A DNA stretch of 64,000 nucleotides from Amorphochlora amoebiformis (Eukaryota > Cercozoa > Chlorarachniophyceae): positions 124,001 through 188,000 of the forward strand of contig BAAHQB010000146.1 of the NCBI GenBank assembly GCA_054601695.1, read 5' to 3'. Both the position numbers and the translations under genes were made by a program. Positions 54,088 to 64,000 of this stretch are shown here, piece after piece. The notes beneath the pieces are model-generated. The model searched no databases, was not told where the DNA came from, and worked only from the letters and a program-made list of their open reading frames with translations. Within the stretch, counting starts at the first letter, position 1, and every line of letters starts with the position of its first letter.

Positions 54088-54463
54088 TCTGTACAAGTTC
54101 AAATAGAGATGATAATACATACATGTATATATACTATAACTATAGGTATGTATGTATGTATATTATATATATATACATATATATGTATATATACTTATAT
54201 ATATATATATATATACACATACATATATATATATATATAATATAAAAATACGTATGTACATATATATAAATATATATATATATATACATATATATAAATA
54301 TATATATATATATACATGTGTATATAATATACATATGTGTACATAATATTCCCATAAGTTTACATATATAGAATACATAATACATAAATACACGTATACA
54401 TGCTACCATACATACACATACACATACATATATATTTATATATATATATATATATACATATAT

Positions 54464-54540
<77 letters not shown>

Positions 54541-54584
54541 TGCTGATACATTCCTATATATGTATATATATGTACATATATAAA

Positions 54585-54637
<53 letters not shown>

Positions 54638-54680
54638 CATGTATAATAGATAATATACACATATACACATATACCTGCTA

Positions 54681-54730
<50 letters not shown>

Positions 54731-54810
54731 CCCAAGATTGTACCACGATATCGAGGTTTTGGGAAGTCGTCTTGCCTTCGATTGCGCCATCTCATGTGTC
54801 ATATAGGTGC

Positions 54811-54872
<62 letters not shown>

Positions 54873-55044
54873 CACATACACATATACACATATATACATA
54901 CACACATATATGCATACATAAATATATCATATTGTGGTTAAACACATATATATACATACACATATATACATATATTATATATATATAAGTACATAAGTAT
55001 ATATATATATATATATATGTAAGTATAAAACAATATATGTATAT

Positions 55045-55094
<50 letters not shown>

Positions 55095-55114
55095 AAATAT
55101 ATATTCGTATATAT

Positions 55115-55151
<37 letters not shown>

Positions 55152-55180
55152 TATATATATATATATATATATGTATATAC

Positions 55181-55240
<60 letters not shown>

Positions 55241-55287
55241 TGTATAGACACAAAACCCAACATGTATGTAAAAAATATATACATGTG

Positions 55288-55340
<53 letters not shown>

Positions 55341-55490
55341 ATGTATGTGTATATGTGTATGTATATATATGTATTGTATCAACACAAAACCAACATGAAT
55401 ATATAAAAATACGTATGTAGTAAATACATATATGCACATATATATATATATATATATGTAATATGTATATACATATATAGTATATACAGA
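53200..55490. repeat. Long TA-microsatellite block
   Basis: TA with small islands that recur in pairs: GTATCATTACTAGCTTGGAAG-like at 53545 and TTATTACAACCTTGGAAG at 53338, and ACACAAAACCCAACATG at 55248 and ACACAAAACCAACATG at 55382. No coding segment is supported. Confidence 0.88.
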
Positions 55491-55589
55491 TTTATATGCC
55501 TGCGTATATAAACACAACAACCAACCTATTCTCCTCCCAAGAAACTCGACCAAATTTGTCCCAACGCTCGCAAACAAAAGCTTCCCCCC

Positions 55590-55965
55590 TCCTCCACTGA
55601 TTCCTCTTACTGTTAGGGTTACCAGAGTTTCCTCTTACTGTTAGGGTACCACTGTTAGGCTTAAGGGTTTCATTGGGGTTAGGATTGCGCTGTGTAGGGC
55701 TTGAGTCTCGGGTGCGGTTAAAAATCAAGTTATGAGACATGGCGTATTCAGCAAACAAATGCCTTTACGACCTTGGTTTTGAGTGTGGTTACGGTTAGGG
55801 TTAGGGTTAGGGTTAGGATCAGATTATTCAGCATGTCTTAGTCCTAGGACCATTGACTCCTCCACAGGGTGGGGCTAGAGTGCTGTTTGGGATAACAGCA
55901 GATAGGGTTAGGGTTAGGGTTAGGGTTAGGGTTAGGGTTAGGGTTAGGGTTAGGGGTTGTGATAC
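55590..55965 (+). repeat. Degenerate and perfect TTAGGG arrays
   Basis: Degenerate GTTAGGGT phrases (55610-55690) lead to perfect clusters at about 55790-55815 and 55903-55955. The spacer GGATCAGATTATTCAGCATG and the following TCTTAG phrase match the spacer at 46.18 kb, so the two telomeric sites share a duplicated segment. The stretch before it (55490-55590) is unique and unrecognised. Confidence 0.92.
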
Positions 55966-56020
55966 CGTTGGGTTCGTGTAGAGATTTTTTGGATTTCGAT
56001 ACTGGGAAGGAGATGTGCAG

Positions 56021-56070
<50 letters not shown>

Positions 56071-56084
56071 ATATCCATATATAC

Positions 56085-56450
56085 AAAACCAAAGAATACA
56101 CACACAAACAAACGCATATACACACGCTTTCAACACAGAACCCCACTTTACATACATGTAGAGAATATACGTACACATACACACACACAGCAACATACAT
56201 ACCTTGAAGGGAACCACGCTTATTCGTCTTAACATCTCTGTTTGGGTTACGACTACCTTCAGAACCATTATTAACATTACCTCAAGGCGAATTATTAAAC
56301 TTAGGAAAAGTGTCTAGTTTGAGATTAAACGGTATGGGGCGTAAGAAGTGTAGATCCGAAAGGGTTTGGGGTATAGATACGCAGGGATAGTGCTAGGGTA
56401 GCTTCGGTTGAGGTAATGTACAGTTTTCGACATGGGTAGGTTGCATACAT
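56085..56450. other. Unique sequence, no gene recognised
   Basis: Non-repetitive, moderately GC-richer sequence after the telomeric array. No splice-bounded coding segment could be tied to a family. Confidence 0.5.
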
Positions 56451-56512
56451 AATATATGCACGTACACACACTTATATATAATATATATATATATATATAT
56501 AGATATATATAT

Positions 56513-56600
<88 letters not shown>

Positions 56601-56649
56601 GTGTGTGCGTGTGTATTTGTACACACTATATGTATGTATATATAGATAC

Positions 56650-56694
<45 letters not shown>

Positions 56695-56708
56695 TATATA
56701 ATATACAT

Positions 56709-56742
<34 letters not shown>

Positions 56743-56759
56743 CATTAGTATATGTGTCT

Positions 56760-57345
56760 ACATATTACATCCATAATTGTCCTACCCATCCGGTCTTCGC
56801 GTAAGAAACACTGTAGGAAACCAAACCATAGCATACGTACAAAACAACAACTCGTAAGAAACACTCGTGAAAGCCAAACCACAACACATGCGTACAAAGC
56901 AACTCTACAAACAAAAAAACCTCATTAGAAACACACGCTCGTCACAGCCAAATGATAACATTTCTTACAACACCAAAACATATCCACAGCTTATAAGAGA
57001 CACTCGTGAAAGCCAATTTGACAACACATACGTACTCCGTAAACTCATAAAAAAAAATTCCGAGAAGCAAAATATGGACTCTAATACATCGCCGTAAACC
57101 AAGAAATCTTGGGCAGATAGTGTAATTGGTACATGGCTATTAGCAAGAAAACATGGGTAGGGTAACTGATGGCAAACAAAAGAGGAGACACGTGTCCATT
57201 AGCAAGAAAACATGGGTAGGGTAACTGATGGCAAACAGAAGAGGAGACACGTGTCCATTAGCAAGAAAACATGGGTAGGGTAACTGATGGCAATTAGACA
57301 CGTGTCCATTGGGAAATAGGACGACAGAAGTAGGAATAAAACACT
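56760..57345. repeat. Degenerate repeat (56810-57045) and 59-bp tandem repeat (57130-57310)
   Basis: First part: AAGAAACACTCGTGAAAGCC and ACAACACATGCGTACAAA phrases repeat irregularly. Second part: three copies of a 59-bp unit containing TTAGCAAGAAAACATGGGTA and GACACGTGTCCA, the last truncated. The palindrome GACACGTGTC recurs in each unit. Confidence 0.88.
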
Positions 57346-57349
57346 CATC

Positions 57350-57390
57350 TTAGCTATTTAATATACCATATGTATATACATACACATATA

Positions 57391-57456
<66 letters not shown>

Positions 57457-57494
57457 TATATACATATGTGTATATATGTATATACATATATATG

Positions 57495-57529
<35 letters not shown>

Positions 57530-57542
57530 ATATATGTGTGTG

Positions 57543-57596
<54 letters not shown>

Positions 57597-57617
57597 GTAT
57601 ACATATATTACATGTAC

Positions 57618-57648
<31 letters not shown>

Positions 57649-57690
57649 TGTATATTTTTACTCGTGTGCACATATTATGTGAATATTTCT
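57350..57690. repeat. TA-microsatellite block
   Basis: Pure TA with few interruptions. Confidence 0.9.
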
Positions 57691-57694
57691 AGAG

Positions 57695-58180
57695 GCATAT
57701 TACCCCTAGAGGCATATTACCCCTATTCAAATCGATGCCAACGGTAACATTGTTCATATAACTCGTAATATCACATACTGCAATGCGCAAACATATACAA
57801 ATACATGGAAACATTTTTCTCAATCCGCCAATTCAAATGAGACACCCTGTTCGAAACGATGATACAAACACACACACACACACATCAAAAAACCAAAAAT
57901 TGAGAGTTCGAAACACATACGACCAGGCAGACACTTGTGAAGGTGTTTCGAAAGGGCCTTTTGTTGAGCGTTCGCGATTTTTTCCGGATTGCCGAGATAT
58001 TTCTTCTTTTTCGGGTTTTTGGGTTCCGGAAACGAGGGTAGGTTCCGAACGAGGGAGAGGGTCTTGTCGCCTGAGGGAGAACAGATGTGTGCATATGTGC
58101 GCACGTGTACGCACGTGTACGCATATGTACAAGTGATCTCTACATGCGTAGATATATGTGGGCATTTGTTGTGTATGTGA
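57695..58180. other. Unique GC-richer block, no gene recognised
   Basis: Starts with a 20-bp duplication (AGAGGCATATTACCCCT). It has overlapping open frames on both strands across 57900-58100, none resembling a family I know. Ends in GT/CA alternation (GCGCACGTGTACGCACGTGT). Confidence 0.4.
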
Positions 58181-58192
58181 ATGTGTATGATG

Positions 58193-58226
<34 letters not shown>

Positions 58227-58235
58227 GTATGTATG

Positions 58236-58266
<31 letters not shown>

Positions 58267-58437
58267 TAATATATATATATATATACATGTAGTTATACCA
58301 AGCTTCCGCAGTGAGGAGGGCAGGCTGACGGCCTGGGTTCATGGATATTATATTTATATATTACAAACATATATATGTACATATATATACATATGTATAT
58401 ACATATAATATATATTTATATTATACATATATCTCCA

Positions 58438-58475
<38 letters not shown>

Positions 58476-58539
58476 CATGTGTGAAAATGATACACACACA
58501 TATATATACATATATATATGGATACACACATGATGTTAT

Positions 58540-58700
58540 ACCTCGGCTTCGATATCTCGAAGAATTTTGACGTGAAGCTCTAAAAGAGGAAGTAATGGTT
58601 ACGCTTACGGATTTCAAAGAGAAACTAATGGTTACGCTTACGGATTTCCAAATATTTGTCTAGATATATTCGATGGTGGAAATATCTATGGAGAAATATT
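58540..58700. repeat. 28-bp direct duplication in a unique island
   Basis: CTAATGGTTACGCTTACGGA TTTC is present twice (58592 and 58627). No gene is recognised. TA and GT tracts follow to 58900. Confidence 0.8.
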
Positions 58701-58828
58701 GCATATGCATATAATATGTATATATATATATATATATGTGTGTGTGTATGTGAGTGTATATGTATGTGTGTGCGTGTGTGTGTGCAAAGTACCTATATTT
58801 ATTACATAGATACACGTGTGCATGTACA

Positions 58829-58864
<36 letters not shown>

Positions 58865-58875
58865 AATATACATAC

Positions 58876-58908
<33 letters not shown>

Positions 58909-58977
58909 CATGATATGTTCGTGGTGATACCTTGAAAGTCCGTATATTGCTTCTGGGCTACGTTTTCTACCCGACCC

Positions 58978-59705
<728 letters not shown>

Positions 59706-59719
59706 TTTACCCTGACATC

Positions 59720-60398
59720 TAGTCCATATACATGTGTGCGGATCGTCCAGATATAGAGATATCCAGTATTTTGCAATCAATATAATATACACCATCCCGA
59801 TAATAAAACGTATACACACACACACACGTACATATATCTTTCTCTACCTCTTCTCCACGAACGGCCACCTTGTACAGCGGCATACCATCATCCATCTACG
59901 GATCCAACCCCCCCCCACCCCAACAAATGAGCAAAAAAAGCACCGAATAACACACTCAGAAGAAATGAACGAACAAGAACCAAGATTTCCAAAGCCGAAA
60001 TATCTGGAAAAAATGTGTTTCTCGAAACGTCACTGCAATACTCACTTTCCATCCCGTGATTTCCACCAATTTCGCCCTTCGACAGATGTTGCTCTGATTT
60101 CCTCCCATGCTCCAAACGTCTTGGTGACAAAAATATGCGAATATTCCCGCCGTACACGCGTGTTGTCCGGCTTTCCCTCCCCAAGAGCCGCCTCACCGGG
60201 AGATTCGAGGCTGACACTTCGGGACCCAACTGGCTCCTTACACAGTTACCCCGGACTCCCCGGGATACCCCGGGGAATCCCTGGCATTCAAAATTATCCG
60301 GGATTTGTGCGTTTTTAGTTTTAATAATTAGGACAGCACCGGTATTCAGAAGGAAATCCCCGCGACTTGTTGAAAGGAATCTCATAAGAATCTCCGGA
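59720..60398. promoter_or_regulatory. GC-richer upstream region of the Misato-like gene
   Basis: The least AT-rich sequence in the window. It has open frames on both strands that do not resemble known proteins, CCCCGGG-type palindromes at 60245-60285 and a CCAAT near 60066. Its position directly before the ATG of the next gene suggests promoter and 5' UTR; no TATA box or start site could be fixed. Confidence 0.4.
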
Positions 60399-60918
60399 AT
60401 GGCGTCGACGCGTGAGCTGGTGAGCTGCGCTTTCGGCCCGGTGTCTACGCACACGGCTTCGCACCTCTTCTCCCTCGAGGCTATCGCAGCCGAGCGATCA
60501 ACCGTCGATGCTGGTTCGTGGTTTTTCCATGCCGATCCTCCCCCCCACACAAACAGGAAGAAAAAAAAAAGTCGCTCCGACGACGTGAGCCCTGAATTCC
60601 AATGCTGTATCTCTGTAGGGCTCCTCGTTTCTTGTTTTTAAAATTGATTTTGCGAATTTTTATGTTGTGCGAGCTCGTGGCCCCTTTAACTGATATCGAG
60701 TTTCTTCTTGTAGGGGTGATGATGCATATCAAGAAAGGTAAGGGAAGGGGGGGTGAAGGAGAGTTTGTGCCGAGGGCAGCCTTTTACGATTTCTCGGGGA
60801 CAGTGAGACCGCCAAAGGTGTTAGTTTCACCTGTTTTTAAAGCTTTCGTGATGAAAGTATTAATGTCGTGTGTCGATGCGAAAAATTACGTGAATGCGAA
60901 ACAAATTATACGTATATA

Positions 60919-60970
<52 letters not shown>

Positions 60971-60975
60971 TGTAC

Positions 60976-61052
<77 letters not shown>

Positions 61053-61057
61053 CTTTG

Positions 61058-61104
<47 letters not shown>

Positions 61105-61301
61105 CTTTCTGGTAAAGTGGGTATGGTTTAAGAATATTTGTATAATAGGTAGTTACACTTGCATGATAAGTATGATTCAATGCGTCTTGTAATTCAAATT
61201 AGTTACAGGTGTATAGTGTACACATGATTAATGGTGTTGGTTAAATCACAGCTAGTTACAGTTGACGAAAACTCAGATTAATATTGTTGCTGTATATGTA
61301 C

Positions 61302-61342
<41 letters not shown>

Positions 61343-61393
61343 TGTAATAATACACACACTTATATGTTTTTTTATAGATACATTAGATATTTA

Positions 61394-61433
<40 letters not shown>

Positions 61434-61674
61434 TGTAAGAATGTAATGTACAATGACAGATAGTTCCAGGTGAGGAGAAGTCTTTGAGACAGAAAGACAA
61501 ATCCGGAAACACAACCTGGTTTCGATATATTCACCTATCTATATTAATATAGGTAGTTCCAGGTGACGAGAAGTCTTTGAGACAGAAGGACAAATCCGGA
61601 AACACAACCTGGTTTCGATAGTTTCACATATCTATGCTAATATAGATACATTGTTACATGTATATATGTATGTA

Positions 61675-61717
<43 letters not shown>

Positions 61718-61898
61718 TATATATATATATATATATATATATAAATATCTATATGTAAATACATATATATATATATATATATATGTAAATATATATATGT
61801 AAATACATATATATATATATATATATATTTTATATGTATATGCATATATACATATATATATATATATATGTATGTATACACATATAAATATAATACAC

Positions 61899-61942
<44 letters not shown>

Positions 61943-61970
61943 GTTAAGTATGTGTATATATGTCCATGTA

Positions 61971-62008
<38 letters not shown>

Positions 62009-62106
62009 ATATATATATATATATGTGTGTGAGTATATATTAACACATAGTACACGTACAGGAACAATGGATTTGCGCCATCTGACCTCCGCTCTCGAAC
62101 AAAGGG

Positions 62107-62189
<83 letters not shown>

Positions 62190-62200
62190 TATATATTATA

Positions 62201-62243
<43 letters not shown>

Positions 62244-62814
62244 ATATATATGTATATATATATGTGTGTGTATGTATGTAGGTACATAAACTAAATCACA
62301 TGTTTATTGTCTGTAGTAAATGTGAGTATCTATGTGCGTATATGCATGCATTTATATGTTATATATATATTACATGTGTATACATATATATATGTGTGTG
62401 TATGTATGTACATAAACTAAATCACATGTTTATTGTCCGTAGTAAGTATGTGTATCTATGTGCGTATATGCATGCATTTATATGTTATATATATATTACA
62501 TGTGTATACATATATATGTGTGTGTGTATGTATGTAGGTACATAAACTAAATCACATGTTTATTGTCTGTAGTAAGTATGTGTATCTATGTGCGTATATG
62601 CATGCATTTATATGTTATATATATATATATATTACATGTGTATACATATATATATGTGTGTGTGTATGTATGTACATAAACTAATCACATGTTTATTGTC
62701 TGTAGTAAGTATGTGTATCTATGTGCGTGTGCATGTTGCTATGTTTTATTTGTAATATATATATATGTATATATATATATACATATATATGTGTGTGTGT
62801 GTGTGTGTTATATA

Positions 62815-62870
<56 letters not shown>

Positions 62871-62962
62871 TATATATGCATATATATTATAATACATATA
62901 TATATATATACAATCTGGTGTGAACAAGCTTGTGGTGTGTGTGTGTGTGTGTGTGCAAATAA

Positions 62963-63049
<87 letters not shown>

Positions 63050-64000
63050 TATATATGTAACATATATATATATATAATATATATGTTTATATACACTCAC
63101 ATAACATATTTATATCCATATATACATATACATATATATATATATAAATATAATTAGGTCCGGATGAAAAGATTGCAGAGTTTCGTTCCGACAAAGTTCG
63201 CTATTGGAACGACTTCTCAAACTTCCTGTACAACAACCGCCCAATATATGCATATATATGTATCTATTTATATGTGGAATTCATATACATACACACATAC
63301 ATACATATATTTCAGAATGCCTTTGCAGCAGCTTGGTCTCAGTATGTGCATATCATATTTGTATCATTATCAGCGTATATCATGTGTGTATATGTGTTAG
63401 AGTTGGCCTTCAGGGGTGATTTGAGTATACTTGAGCAAATGTGTGCATGATGTGCATGTTTCTGTGTGTATGCATGTGCTTAGCGTTTGTGAGTATATGT
63501 ATGTGTGTGTGTATGTATGTGTGTATGGTATGTATGTTTGTGTGTATATGTGTGTGGATGATGTATGTATGTTTGTGTGTGTATATTGAGACTACCTTCA
63601 CGGCAAATCCGTCTGATGGAAGGCCTTCATTGGAAAATTAACGACTACAACTACTTTTCTATGGTAAACCATATGCACATATACACCATATTTACATATA
63701 AATATATATAAATATATATATATACGTATATATAATACGTATATGGGTGCGGGTGGGTGTGATTGTATATGTACATATATGTACTATATTATGAATAAAT
63801 CCATATTCTTGTATATCTATGCGTACGTATACTAACCATACAGGATACATGTATATTAGCCATCAGGTATACATGTATATTACCCATTAGGGGTACATGT
63901 ATACTGAGGTTTAAGCATGAGGCATGATATGTGTTGACATATTTATTAATCGTTAGGGATACGACCTCATGGGGAATTCGGCCCAGCGGGAAGACATGTC
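60399..64000 (+). CDS. DML1: Misato/DML1-like protein (tubulin/FtsZ superfamily), 5' part, cut by window end
   Basis: Misato/DML1 proteins are divergent tubulin relatives linked to mitochondrial distribution and chromosome segregation. Proposed exons: 60399-60513, 60714-60911, 61470-61518 or 61563-61611 (alternatives), 62062-62105, 63158-63249 (or to 63273), 63316-63341, 63591-63663 and 63957 onward. Phases agree throughout. The start reads [20 protein letters not shown], matching the RE-[IL]-V-x4-G opening of tubulin/Misato. Exon 2 has [15 protein letters not shown], the 'x-x-PR-x4-D' strand of the superfamily. Exon 5 has [17 protein letters not shown], matching the Misato V-x-W-x-DF...R-x-I motif at the same spacing. 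Later phrases are [18 protein letters not shown] and [13 protein letters not shown]. The ATG has a purine at -3. A divergent tubulin is the alternative, but exon 5 favours Misato. Confidence 0.68.
61461..61622 (+). repeat. Complete tandem duplication of Misato-like exon 3
   Basis: Two copies of TAGTTCCAG + 49-nt exon + GTTTCGAT, 93 bp apart. They differ at few bases (exon encodes EEKSLRQ in the first and DEKSLRQ in the second). Both keep acceptor and donor. Since 49 is not a multiple of three, including both would break the frame. Confidence 0.88.
62255..62745 (+). repeat. About 125-bp tandem repeat, four copies, in a Misato-like intron
   Basis: Unit holds GTACATAAACTAAATCACAT, GTTTATTGTCTGTAGTAAGT, GTGTATCTATGTGCGTATAT and TTACATGTGTATACATATAT. 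The last copy lacks the end. The intron runs from 62106 to 63157 and otherwise contains TA and GT repeats. Confidence 0.95.

Noticed and set aside
59888-60550. 220-codon minus-strand frame upstream of the Misato-like gene
   Set aside because: Overlaps the Misato-like first exon antisense, resembles no known family, and is explained by higher GC content reducing stops.

Overview
This window is from a eukaryotic nuclear genome and is extraordinarily rich in (TA)n microsatellite. TA tracts of tens to hundreds of bases separate almost every piece of non-repetitive sequence. Interstitial arrays of the telomeric hexamer TTAGGG/CCCTAA occur in several places, protein-coding sequence is cut into very small exons (24-230 nt) with mostly GT-AG introns, and no prokaryotic gene layout is visible. 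The host looks like a unicellular eukaryote (protist or alga type) with intron-dense genes. I cannot name the species.

Region 1 (about 1.1-25.9 kb, + strand) is best read as one gene of about 42 small exons. I assembled it by hand from splice sites, reading frame and protein-family motifs. Joined, the exons stay in one frame for about 867 codons. The product has an N-terminal part of unknown type, a double Cache (dCache) ligand-binding domain, a cysteine-containing stalk, a class C (family 3, GABA-B-like) seven-transmembrane domain and a basic cytoplasmic tail. The Cache domain appears to carry the complete amino-acid-binding residue set (Y, R, W, Y, D). Cache plus class C 7TM recalls vertebrate GPR158/GPR179. 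The introns are filled with TA repeat and with tandem copies of the gene's own exon-intron junctions.

Region 2 (about 26-59.8 kb) has no gene I can support. It is a repeat desert: long TA blocks, many unrelated minisatellites (20, 35, 43, 53, 59, about 120 bp units and others), interstitial telomeric arrays in both orientations, a 1-kb CTAG-saturated island, one solo LTR with TG...CA ends plus a related truncated LTR, a short antisense endonuclease-like fragment of a LINE, and a segment with perfect heat-shock-element spacing.

Region 3 (about 60.4-64 kb, + strand) is the 5' part of a second gene. It is cut by the window end and encodes a Misato/DML1-like member of the tubulin/FtsZ superfamily. 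Its exon 3 is present as two complete, near-identical copies whose length forces use of only one.

The strongest unifying observation is that exon borders, not random sequence, have been tandemly amplified between TA tracts. Acceptor-side copies lie upstream of the real exon, donor-side copies lie downstream, and at least eight to ten exons in two genes are affected. All gene models here are hand-built from sequence alone and need transcript support.
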